Positions 7,561-13,593 of a DNA stretch of 13,593 nucleotides are shown here, piece after piece. The stretch spans positions 1 to 13,593 of the forward strand of contig JAWWBX010000093.1 in assembly GCA_033720735.1 (NCBI GenBank), given 5' to 3'. Position 1 is the first letter of the stretch. Each line of letters starts with the position of its first letter. The position numbers were made by a program, and so were the translations under genes. Source of the stretch: B8-G4 sp033720735 (GTDB taxonomy: Bacteria; Bacteroidota; Bacteroidia; Chitinophagales; Saprospiraceae). The notes below the pieces were generated by a model that did not search any database, was not told the DNA's origin, and worked only from the letters and a program-made list of their open reading frames with translations.

Positions 7561-9771
7561 CTATCCTGCCCCGAGATCGAAGGTCGGCAGCGCCTGTTGG
7601 GTAAAGGTGCCTTGCCCTTCCGTCAATAAAATGCAAGTGTTAATGGGCACCTCGCCAAAGCTTTGCGGCGTACTCTCCCGGTGCGGCCAGGTGACGTGCA
7701 ACTCGCGGATGCTGCCAGCCCTGCCCAGGCCCAGCTCGACCTGCAGGCTCGACCCGCCAAAGCTGCTCCCCGAAGTGACGGTCCGGTAAAACGTTTGCCC
7801 GGTGTCGGTGGTGACCCGCACTTTCGCGCCAATGGCCGACCTGTTCGATTTGGTGCCGACCAACCGCAGGATGACCCAGTTGTGCTCCGGGACACCGGGG
7901 TTTTCAAACAGGATGTTCTCAAACACATCCCCGTCATAGGCCCCGCCCAGCACCTGGAAGATATCCTGGTCGCCGTCATTGTCGAAATCACCAAACCCGA
8001 CGGCATGCCCTTTCTGGATATGCCCGAAACCACCAGAAGATGTCACATCCTGCAAGCCCCTGCCGGCGTTGTTCCGGTACATCTTGTTCGGAACGATCGA
8101 CGTATACTCGGGATCACCGGTACCCAGGTACATGTCCTCATACCCGTCGTTATCCAGGTCCCCGAAATTGCACCCCATCGTGTACAAATTGGCCGTCAGA
8201 CCGTAGGCCTGTGACATGTCGCGGAATGTCAGATCGCCCTGGTTGATGTAGAGGCGCGGCTGGCCACCCAACTGCTGTCCGCGTGCGTTGAGCACGAAAT
8301 CACGTGCCGGGGCAAGTCCGCCACTCCCGTAGCCCGATACAAAAATGTCATCCCAACCGTCATTGTTAAAATCCCAAATCCAGGTCGGGAAGCTGATCAG
8401 AGGTTGGCCGACACCCGCGGCCTCCCCGATCTCGCGAAAGGTGACGCTGCCAGCTTCAGTGCCATTGTTCAGCAAGAGTTTGTTGGGTTGCTGATAGTAG
8501 GAAATATACAAGTCCGGCCAGCCATCATTGTTGACATCGCCAGCGGCACATCCCTTGACGAAACCCTTTACATCAACGCCGATCTCCGCAATGGCATTCG
8601 TGAAGGTCCCGTCACCATTGCTGAGATAGAACTCACACGGAAAACTGGCGCGCTGCGAGGTCTCGGTCCCGACAAACAGATCGAGCCAGCCGTCCAGATT
8701 GAAATCTGCCCATTCCGCCGTCTGGGTGGCGGCATAAGAGAGCAGTCCGGCCTCAATGGTCACGTCAGTAAAAGATCCGTCGCCATTGTTGCGCAGGAGA
8801 GAGTTAGGGATGGCTCCGTCATCAAACAACCAGGCGCCGCGCAAAATAAACAGGTCCAGGTCGCCATCATTGTCATAGTCTGCATGCTCAATGTTCAGTC
8901 CGCTGGTGATGCCATCCAACTGCATGCCAGCCGTCCGCTCCTCGAAACGCCCGTTCCCAAGATTGACGAAGTAACGCAATCCGTCGTGGATGCTCCAGGA
9001 AGAAGCGATGATGTCGAGAAGCCCGTCGTTGTTGAAGTCATCCACGGCACAGCCGCCAGCCAATCCGGTGCCCGACAGCCCAGCCGCCCGCGAAACGTCC
9101 CGAAACCGCGGCAGCTGGTAATCTGACCGAAAGGCCGACTCCGGCACCTGCCATTGCGCGGGAACGCCATCCGGATATGTGCCGAGTGTCATGTGGGCTA
9201 CGTTGAGCAGCCAGATCGTCTCGGCGTCTTCGGGATAGTCCTGCAGGATGTCGAGTGCGAGTTCGATGGCCTTCTCCGAGCCCTTGGTCATGGTGTAAAT
9301 CCCGTCACCCGCAATGGGTACGATGCATGATGCGTGGCTGCGATCCCCAATACAATTTTCCTGTTCGCCAATGCGCAAATATGCAGTCGCCAGGAGTTTA
9401 CGCAGCTTGAGCATCGTCTCTGGGGTAGGCCGGTACTGCACGATCTGTTCAATCAGTGATTCCAGTTCAACGACCGCACGCTCCGTCGCTCCGCTATTCA
9501 ACAACTCATAGCAATACAGCGAGGTGGCCCGCACGCGGGTGGCCAGGTCCTGCGACTGGCTCAGGTTCCTGAAATATGCTGTGCGCTGGTCATTGACCAG
9601 ATAGTTGGCCTGACTCACGTCGATCGCCGCGTAGGCCTCTGCCAGGAGTTGAGCCATTCTCTCGGTACCCGACTGCGACGGCGTGCCAGGTTCCGGAGAT
9701 TGTTGTGACGTCTCTCCGCATGCCAGTGTCGCCATCACTACAGCGAGATAGGTGAAAGGTCTGAAGGTCAT
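7561..9771 (-). CDS. CRTAC1-type lipoprotein with seven FG-GAP repeats and ASPIC/UnbV domain
   Basis: A 736-residue protein from ATG 9771. The N-terminus YLAVVMATLAC-GE is a lipoprotein signal with lipobox Cys18, so membrane anchoring is expected; no T9SS tail is present. Residues ~35-200 are helical and TPR-like, with a small cysteine-containing motif (ENC...SHASC, 138-149) before 'IWLLNVAHMTLGTYP'. Residues ~220-640 carry seven D-x-[DN]-x-DG-x2-D calcium-binding FG-GAP/VCBS motifs (DFNNDGLLDI 245, DYDNDGDLDL 298, DFNLDGWLDL 356, DVNNDGWPDL 412, DFNNDGWDDI 467, DLDNDGYEDM 538, DFDNDGDQDI 595), consistent with a seven-bladed propeller. The C-terminus (~633-720, 'RSAIGAKVRVTT...SGSSFGGSS...LGLG...VTWP') is an ASPIC/UnbV domain. 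Such proteins are abundant in Bacteroidota, with unclear roles in glycan or protein binding at the surface. The gene converges on the regulator gene with a 41-bp gap. Confidence 0.9.
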   Translation of the reverse strand: MTFRPFTYLAVVMATLACGETSQQSPEPGTPSQSGTERMAQLLAEAYAAIDVSQANYLVNDQRTAYFRNLSQSQDLATRVRATSLYCYELLNSGATERAVVELESLIEQIVQYRPTPETMLKLRKLLATAYLRIGEQENCIGDRSHASCIVPIAGDGIYTMTKGSEKAIELALDILQDYPEDAETIWLLNVAHMTLGTYPDGVPAQWQVPESAFRSDYQLPRFRDVSRAAGLSGTGLAGGCAVDDFNNDGLLDIIASSWSIHDGLRYFVNLGNGRFEERTAGMQLDGITSGLNIEHADYDNDGDLDLFILRGAWLFDDGAIPNSLLRNNGDGSFTDVTIEAGLLSYAATQTAEWADFNLDGWLDLFVGTETSQRASFPCEFYLSNGDGTFTNAIAEIGVDVKGFVKGCAAGDVNNDGWPDLYISYYQQPNKLLLNNGTEAGSVTFREIGEAAGVGQPLISFPTWIWDFNNDGWDDIFVSGYGSGGLAPARDFVLNARGQQLGGQPRLYINQGDLTFRDMSQAYGLTANLYTMGCNFGDLDNDGYEDMYLGTGDPEYTSIVPNKMYRNNAGRGLQDVTSSGGFGHIQKGHAVGFGDFDNDGDQDIFQVLGGAYDGDVFENILFENPGVPEHNWVILRLVGTKSNRSAIGAKVRVTTDTGQTFYRTVTSGSSFGGSSLQVELGLGRAGSIRELHVTWPHRESTPQSFGEVPINTCILLTEGQGTFTQQALPTFDLGAG

Positions 9772-9776
9772 GTGGA

Positions 9777-9784
9777 CAAAGGTA
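9777..9784 (-). promoter_or_regulatory. Consensus -7 element (TACCTTTG) just upstream of the CRTAC1 gene
   Basis: The minus strand reads TACCTTTG, an exact match to TAnnTTTG, ending only 5 nt before the ATG at 9771. A TTTTG further upstream is about 26 nt away, longer than the usual 17-23 nt spacer. If used, the transcript would begin at or within a few nucleotides of the ATG, giving an essentially leaderless mRNA. It could be a chance match. Confidence 0.33.
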
Positions 9785-9938
9785 GCGGTCAGCAGTCAGT
9801 CGCAGCCCTTCAAAAGGTGTTTACATGCTCAGGCTGAACTTTCAGGGCAGGCATCCCGGGCCGGTGTGGCTCTTTGCTGCCGATTCACTGTTTACGAATG
9901 AAACTGGGTATCTTGTGCGCTCGCAATACATCAAACGT

Positions 9939-10673
9939 ATGATAATCCTGGCAGTGTTCGGTGCCCATTGGTACCTGTCCCTGTTTACCCAGACCTTCTT
10001 TCATCACCGCTACGCTGCACACAAGCAGTTTACGATGAGCAAGGCGTGGGAGCGTTTCTTTTACATTCTCTCCTGGCTGTTCCAGGGGTCGTCCTATCTG
10101 AGCCCGCGGGCCTACGGGATCATGCACCGTATGCATCACGCCTACGCCGATACCGACAAGGATCCGCACTCGCCGCAATACGATTCCAACTTCTTTGCCA
10201 TGATGCTGCGCACACGGAAGGTGTACAACAGTATCTTCGACAAGGTGGCACGGATCGAGAAGCGGTTTGTCAAGGACCTGCCGGAATGGCGCGCCTTTGA
10301 TCTGTTTGCCTCAAACAATGCCACCCGCGTGAGCTGGATCCTGATCTACATTATGATCTATCTCGCCTTCGATCCGTCGTGGTGGGCGTACCTGCTCATC
10401 CCGATCCATGCGGTGATGGGACCGTTCCACGGGGTGATCATCAACTGGTTTGCCCACGAGATCGGCTACCGCAATTTCAAGGTTAAGGACACGTCCAAGA
10501 ACCTCATGCCCATCGACATCCTGATGCTGGGCGAGGGATTGCACAACAATCACCACAAGCATGCGGGACGTGCGAATTTCGGCTGGAAGAAATGGGAGTT
10601 TGACCCGGTCTACCCATTGATCTGGGTGCTCGACAGGCTGAAGGTGATCCGCCTGCGGCGGGCCGCTGCCTGA
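9939..10673 (+). CDS. Short acyl-lipid/acyl-CoA fatty acid desaturase
   Basis: A 244-residue integral membrane di-iron desaturase that would introduce a cis double bond into membrane acyl chains, probably delta-9 (inferred from family). The three histidine boxes are present: HRYAAH (residues 23-28), HRMHH (63-67, followed by AYADTDKDPHSP) and HNNHH (202-206), plus an additional His in NWFAHEIG (about 173). Hydrophobic spans lie at about 1-20, 40-57, 130-147 and 147-168. I chose ATG 9939 (MIILAVFGAHWYLSLFTQTFF) because Bacteroidota relatives begin at this point. An in-frame ATG at 9825 would add 38 residues without recognisable similarity. The gene is compact compared with eukaryotic stearoyl-CoA desaturases. 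No ferredoxin or reductase partner is nearby. It is divergent from the CRTAC1 gene with no evident functional link. Confidence 0.92.
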   Translation: MIILAVFGAHWYLSLFTQTFFHHRYAAHKQFTMSKAWERFFYILSWLFQGSSYLSPRAYGIMHRMHHAYADTDKDPHSPQYDSNFFAMMLRTRKVYNSIFDKVARIEKRFVKDLPEWRAFDLFASNNATRVSWILIYIMIYLAFDPSWWAYLLIPIHAVMGPFHGVIINWFAHEIGYRNFKVKDTSKNLMPIDILMLGEGLHNNHHKHAGRANFGWKKWEFDPVYPLIWVLDRLKVIRLRRAAA

Positions 10674-10738
10674 AAGATCGCCCGTCCAGTTTCTCAGGGT
10701 ACTCTGCGGTTAAATGACCGAGGCTTCAAACCTGGCAT

Positions 10739-10857
10739 AAAAAGATGACGCCGGTCGGGATTGGTTGCCGTATGCCTCTTTAAGGGTTTTCTGCATCAAC
10801 CTGGCATGTGGCGTTCCTTCGGCAACTACCTTCGGAAGCAATCCCCCGGCGTCATCA
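10739..10857 (-). ncRNA. Candidate structured small RNA (alternatively a long terminator), minus strand
   Basis: The ends pair perfectly over 11 bp (GATGACGCCGG at 10744-10754 with CCGGCGTCATC at 10846-10856). After a 2-nt bulge (10755-10756), GGGATTG (10757-10763) pairs with CAATCCC (10839-10845). GTTGCCG (10764-10770) stacks directly on it and pairs with CGGCAAC (10820-10826). The one-sided 12-nt insert 10827-10838 can form a tiny CTT/AAG hairpin, and the interior can pair TATGCC (10771-10776) with GGCATG (10803-10808). Transcribed on the minus strand, the closing stem is followed at once by TTTTT (10743-10739), as in an intrinsic terminator. A promoter-like sequence ends 8 nt before the 5' end. 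Together these fit an independent RNA of about 115-120 nt. The length and the rod with an asymmetric bulge recall small 6S-like RNAs of Bacteroidota, but I cannot assign a family. The alternative is a read-through terminator of the aminotransferase-DinB operon, whose last stop lies 117 nt upstream. Confidence 0.5.
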
Positions 10858-10864
10858 GGGCTCA

Positions 10865-10895
10865 CAAATCAACTATTCCTGAAGTCAGGGCGAAA
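10865..10895 (-). promoter_or_regulatory. Candidate promoter of the small RNA
   Basis: On the minus strand: TTTC (10895-10892), a 19-nt spacer, then TTGATTTG (10872-10865), 7 of 8 positions of the Bacteroidota -7 consensus TAnnTTTG. An overlapping TTTA (10899-10896) gives a 23-nt spacer. The -7 box ends 8 nt before the first base of the closing stem at 10856, so initiation would fall at or just before the 5' end of the structured element. It lies downstream of the DinB stop codon, outside any gene. Confidence 0.42.
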
Positions 10896-10973
10896 TAAAC
10901 ACTTTCACTGTTGTACTGGTAATGTAGGGTGAATCTCCCATTCTCGCCACGGCAAACAAGTAAACGGTACGAT

Positions 10974-11507
10974 CTAATGAGTATTCTGCGGCGTTGAGTT
11001 TCTGTGGTCGTCAGCCAATCGCGTAATAGACGCCAGATGATGGTCGTCATGCTCGGCCACGAAGTACGCAAGGTCCACGGGCAGCATGGGGGTCCGGAGC
11101 CGCGGATGCAGCGCCGTGCGTTCACGTTCTTCGGGAGATAAGGAAAGAAATGCCTTTACCAGTTCCTTCCGCTGCAACCCAAACTCGTCGAGCAGCAGCG
11201 TCATCGCCGTGTCGTTGTGGCCCGCATCGTGTGTCTTGCGGTTGGACAGATCGGCCGGACGCAGGGTCTCCTGCCCTGCCTTGAAGTCTTGGACCCGACC
11301 CAGCCAAAGCGGTTCGAGATCGAGCAAATGCCCAACCTGCTCCTGGATCGACCATGCCCCTTCCGGGCTCAGCGTCCAGTGCGCTGGATCGATGTGATGG
11401 ATCTTGTGGCTCAGCCGCAGTGGGGTGTCGGCCAACCGCTCCATGATCCCCTCAAACGACAGGTTGGTGTTGAGCGGCTCAAACTTCCGGTCAAACCAGC
11501 GTTGCAC
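10974..11507 (-). CDS. DinB/YfiT-like putative metal-dependent protein
   Basis: A 177-residue cytoplasmic protein of the DinB four-helix-bundle superfamily. The N-terminus 'QRWFDRKFEP...IMERLADTPLRL' is a typical family opening. The metal-binding histidines expected in this family are present: His60 in EQVGHLLDLEPLW, and the C-terminal EHDDHH cluster (His153, His156, His157) followed by LASI. Known relatives include bacillithiol/mycothiol transferases and many uncharacterised damage- or stress-associated proteins; the substrate here is unknown. The start is taken as GTG 11507, one base after the TAA of the upstream aminotransferase gene (TAA-G-GTG), which suggests translational coupling in one operon. 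A longer frame reaching 11555 would overlap that gene and lacks similarity. No ATG is available at the family's usual start. Confidence 0.8.
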   Translation of the reverse strand: MQRWFDRKFEPLNTNLSFEGIMERLADTPLRLSHKIHHIDPAHWTLSPEGAWSIQEQVGHLLDLEPLWLGRVQDFKAGQETLRPADLSNRKTHDAGHNDTAMTLLLDEFGLQRKELVKAFLSLSPEERERTALHPRLRTPMLPVDLAYFVAEHDDHHLASITRLADDHRNSTPQNTH

Positions 11508-11508
11508 C

Positions 11509-12651
11509 TTATGCGAGCAGCTGTTGCGTTTCCTTGAGGAAAGCGCGGATCTCATCGGGCGTGCCGATGCTCACGCGCGCCCAGCCCGGCACATGGCTGT
11601 ACTGGCGGATCATCACGTTGCGGCGCTGCAGTTCCTTGACGATATCCTTGCCGCCAAACAGGTCCGTCTTGAAGAAGACGAAATTGGTCGACGACGGGAT
11701 GTACTCGACGCCCCACTCACCAAAACCGGCATACAGCAGGTCCTTGGCTTTCTGGTTCATCTCGAGGCAGTGTTGCACAAACTTCTGGTCGCCGATACAC
11801 GCGGTCGCTGCGGCCACGGAGCACACACCGGCGGTCACCGAGCGCCCCTGCAGGTAGTTGCGCATCTTGCGGATGGTGTCCGGGTGCGCGATAGCATATC
11901 CCACACGCAGACCCGCCAGTCCGTAGACTTTGGAGAACGTACGCGCCACGATGATATTCTTGTTGTTGCGCGTCATCGAGGCCAGTGATGCCTGTAGGCC
12001 GCCCTGGGAGAATTCGATATAGGCTTCGTCGACGTAGACCATTGTTCGTTCGGAGAGGGTCTGGACAAACGGCTTGAGCATCGATTTCGGCAGCTCTGAC
12101 CCGGTCGGATTGTTGGGATTGCAGACAAACACCAGCTTGGTGTTGTTGTCGACCTTTTCGTTGATGCCGGCCAGGTTGTATTTGTGATCTTCGGTCAGGG
12201 GCACCTTGATCCAGTTGGCACCAAACTGCTGGGCAAAGTAGAGCAGGAAGTCGAAGGTCGGGTTGCACCCGATCACGTTCCCTTTCTCCAGGCCGGCCAT
12301 CAGTCCCGACAGCCCCAGCAACTCGGTCGAGCCCGCCGAGATCAGGACCTGGTCTTCTGAGAGGTTCTCGTGCTCGGCGATCGCTTTCTGGAGTTTGTTG
12401 ATCGCCGTACGCGGGTAGCGGTTGCCCTGGTCGATGGCTGCGATGATCGCCTCCCGCGCCGCCGGTGATGGTCCGTAGGGGTTCTCGTTGGAGTTGAGCT
12501 TGACCAGTGGCGCGTCGTTTCCGCGCGGCGTATAGACCGGGTATTCCTGCTCGCGCCAGGCGTCGATGGCGCTGTTGAGCTTGATAAAGGGCAGGGATGC
12601 GGTGGCGAGGGCGGTGCCTCTCAGCATGTTGCGGCGGGAGATCGGTGACAT
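11509..12651 (-). CDS. Histidinol-phosphate aminotransferase-like PLP enzyme with Tat signal
   Basis: A 380-residue fold-type I aminotransferase of the HisC group. The visible motifs are: substrate/cofactor loop LNSNENPYGPS (about 53-63), GSTELLGL (107-114), NPNNPTG (178-184), VDEAY with the PLP-contacting Asp (207-211), the Schiff-base Lys in TFSKVYGLAGLRVGY (Lys241), and the C-terminal Arg in WARVSIGTP (about 359) that binds the substrate carboxylate. Unlike ordinary HisC, it begins MSPISRRNMLRGTALATASLPF, a twin-arginine signal with a short hydrophobic core, so export of the folded, PLP-loaded enzyme is predicted. ATG 12651 is chosen because it sits directly before the Tat motif; a GTG at 12693 would only lengthen the n-region. 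No other his genes are nearby, so a role in histidine synthesis is doubtful. It is the first gene of an operon with the DinB gene. Its substrate is unknown. Confidence 0.87.
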   Translation of the reverse strand: MSPISRRNMLRGTALATASLPFIKLNSAIDAWREQEYPVYTPRGNDAPLVKLNSNENPYGPSPAAREAIIAAIDQGNRYPRTAINKLQKAIAEHENLSEDQVLISAGSTELLGLSGLMAGLEKGNVIGCNPTFDFLLYFAQQFGANWIKVPLTEDHKYNLAGINEKVDNNTKLVFVCNPNNPTGSELPKSMLKPFVQTLSERTMVYVDEAYIEFSQGGLQASLASMTRNNKNIIVARTFSKVYGLAGLRVGYAIAHPDTIRKMRNYLQGRSVTAGVCSVAAATACIGDQKFVQHCLEMNQKAKDLLYAGFGEWGVEYIPSSTNFVFFKTDLFGGKDIVKELQRRNVMIRQYSHVPGWARVSIGTPDEIRAFLKETQQLLA

Positions 12652-12674
12652 GACAGTCTGATTTTGTGTGTGTC

Positions 12675-12704
12675 TAAAGTTAACCCGCTTCACGCAAAAT
12701 CACA
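12675..12704 (-). promoter_or_regulatory. Possible promoter of the aminotransferase-DinB operon
   Basis: On the minus strand TAACTTTA (12682-12675) matches 7 of 8 positions of TAnnTTTG and lies 23 nt before the ATG at 12651. With an 18-nt spacer it is preceded by TGTG (12704-12701), a 3 of 4 match to the -33 TTTG. A nearer TTTG at 12697-12694 is too close at 12 nt. The position relative to the gene is sensible. Confidence 0.38.
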
Positions 12705-12971
12705 CTGTCTTAATTTTCTCAGTGTTGGGCACAACCTGCCTTTACTCACAAAGCCCGGAGAAGGGTTCACCCCGACCATTGTAAAAGCCCCCTGACCCGA
12801 TTCCGGCGAAGATATTGAGCATTGTACATGCAACGATAGCACTTCAGGTCTTTGACCATCGGTGTGTTTTGCAATGCGTCGGCCCGCAGGGCGGAAATGA
12901 TATGTATTTCCCGATTAGTGAATTGGGGTGAGGTTTCGGGTTGGTGAGAAAGCTGAATCCCCAGGGTTGCG
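12705..12971. other. Non-coding stretch upstream of the XRE-type ORF
   Basis: Together with the promoter region before it, about 320 bp lack a convincing gene. The reading frame of the following XRE ORF is closed by TGA codons at 12945 and 12954. An inverted repeat GGAAAT-N7-ATTTCC at 12893-12911 is the only symmetric element that stands out, and it might be an operator. No RNA gene or terminator is evident. Confidence 0.5.
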
Positions 12972-13220
12972 TTGCATAGTTGTAAAACACGGCTCAAGGC
13001 TCAGAAGCCACTCCATCCGGCCTATCCCAGGCACAAAAAGACGATTGGTGATCAGTTAAGGAAGACCCGATTGGACCGAAAACTATCTCAATCTGCGGTC
13101 GCTGGTTTGCTCAAAGTCTCCACCGACACCATATCCGGATGGGAGATGAATCGACATCAACCAACGGCCAGGAACTCTGAACGGATCGGTACTTTCCTGA
13201 CAACAGTCGTACATCCATGA
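12972..13220 (+). CDS. Small XRE/Cro-type helix-turn-helix protein, possibly 5'-truncated
   Basis: An 82-codon ORF opening with TTG at 12972; no ATG or GTG precedes the conserved part after the last upstream stop. Residues ~24-76 (TIGDQLRKTRLDRKLSQ, then SAVAGLLKVSTDTISGWEMNRHQPT) are a canonical HTH_3 fold, with the sequence style of small Bacteroidota HTH proteins that carry a P-x-x-P-x-TIG-[DE]-x-[LI]-[RK]-K segment. The preceding KPLHPAYP also resembles those relatives, so the true N-terminus may once have lain further upstream. It ends VVHP at 13220, close to the usual end of the domain. DNA binding is expected; targets are unknown. It may be a relic, because the start codon is poor and the surroundings are gene-poor. 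Confidence 0.5.
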   Translation: MHSCKTRLKAQKPLHPAYPRHKKTIGDQLRKTRLDRKLSQSAVAGLLKVSTDTISGWEMNRHQPTARNSERIGTFLTTVVHP

Positions 13221-13393
13221 GCTCAGGGTTTACCCGGATTTTTCTGTTAAAGTCTGGGTCGGGACTTGACAAGTTGCATGGATCGCCATAAGTTGAAAAT
13301 GCTTCTCACCCCACATTTGCCCATTCATATCTCAAGTCGGAGCCCCCATATAGTTACTCTCACCGTATTAGGTAACCTCCAAACCCTCCTGCT
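13221..13393. other. Non-coding gap with a short palindrome
   Basis: No gene is visible. ACTTG-A-CAAGT (13264-13274) is a perfect 11-bp dyad 44 bp beyond the XRE ORF. ACCCGGA (13232-13238) can pair imperfectly with TCTGGGT (13252-13258), but no T-tract follows, so I do not call a terminator. No convincing -33/-7 pair precedes the next ORF. Confidence 0.4.
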
Positions 13394-13507
13394 ATGCAAC
13401 GTCTGTGCATTCTCCTCCTCGCCTCCTTCGCACTTACCTCTCTGATCGCGCAACCGGATTTCACGAACAAAGATTATGAGAATAAACAATTCGTGTTCAA
13501 TGACTGA
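13394..13507 (+). CDS. Short ORF for a secreted peptide (37 aa) or truncated secreted protein
   Basis: An ATG at 13394 opens 37 codons. Residues 1-19 look like a Sec signal peptide: Arg3, then a hydrophobic core CILLLASFALTSLIA, and a plausible cut before QPDF. The mature part would be only 18 residues (QPDFTNKDYENKQFVFND). The TGA at 13505 ends it, but the same frame stays open after that stop for 26 more codons to TAA at 13586-13588. It may therefore be the front of a longer secreted gene broken by a nonsense change, or a real small peptide. I recognise no family. The call rests on the signal peptide alone. Confidence 0.38.
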   Translation: MQRLCILLLASFALTSLIAQPDFTNKDYENKQFVFND

Positions 13508-13593
13508 CTGCGATACCACTCCTGTATACAACACGGGTTAATCCGGACGTTGGATTACATCCCTTACGCAAAAGTTACCCTCACTTAAGGACA

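Noticed and set aside
8404..9126. A 240-codon plus-strand frame across the CRTAC1 gene
   Set aside because: It is a shadow of the FG-GAP repeats on the other strand. Its repetitive I/V/E-rich translation mirrors those repeats and has no start signal or family.
9825..9938. N-terminal extension of the desaturase to ATG 9825
   Set aside because: The extra 38 residues are unlike the family, and ATG 9939 coincides with the usual family start.
10744..10856. Reading the long inverted repeat as a miniature transposable element
   Set aside because: No target-site duplication is visible at its ends, no second copy exists in the window, and the nested internal pairing fits a folded RNA better than simple terminal repeats.
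10862..11125. An 87-codon minus-strand frame downstream of and overlapping the DinB gene
   Set aside because: Its first half is an out-of-frame reading of the DinB gene, and the rest runs across the intergenic promoter region without any recognisable motif.
12767..12997. A 76-codon minus-strand frame including 'FTNREIHIISALRAD', slightly like a LuxR HTH beginning
   Set aside because: The resemblance does not continue into the recognition helix, the start is a TTG, and it partly overlaps the XRE ORF. A chance match is more likely.

Overview
The window comes from a moderately GC-rich member of the Bacteroidota. Three things support this: a secreted protein with a type IX secretion (T9SS, Por) C-terminal sorting domain, several upstream sequences resembling the Bacteroidota -7 box (TAnnTTTG), and the near absence of Shine-Dalgarno sequences. 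A more precise placement (for example a Saprospiria-like lineage) is only a guess. I see no rRNA, tRNA, CRISPR array or transposase.

Layout from left to right. A partial ArsR-family regulator (minus) runs off the left edge, and a clean palindrome lies upstream of it. Divergent from it is acs, acetyl-CoA synthetase (plus). Convergent with acs is a very large T9SS-exported protein (minus) whose middle third is a tandem array of about 37-residue 'A-x-I/V-GH' repeats. Divergent from that gene is an envelope-anchored AraC-type regulator with a TPR-like helical sensor half (plus). Next is a lipoprotein of the CRTAC1 type with seven FG-GAP calcium motifs and an ASPIC/UnbV domain (minus). Then comes a short fatty acid desaturase (plus). 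A two-gene minus-strand operon follows, encoding a Tat-signal histidinol-phosphate-aminotransferase-like enzyme and a DinB-family protein. The right end, from about 12652, is gene-poor. It holds a small XRE helix-turn-helix ORF without an ATG start and a 37-codon secreted-peptide ORF.

The most striking non-coding signal lies between the desaturase and the DinB gene (about 10739-10899). A 113-nt element closed by 25 paired bases is preceded on the minus strand by a promoter-like TTTC-N19-TTGATTTG and followed by TTTTT. It reads like a free-standing small RNA with its own promoter and terminator. A long terminator for the operon upstream of it is the main alternative.

The genes do not form one obvious pathway. 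acs and the desaturase are housekeeping acetate and lipid functions. The T9SS protein and the CRTAC1 lipoprotein are envelope proteins, and the regulator between them is a possible local controller, inferred from position only.
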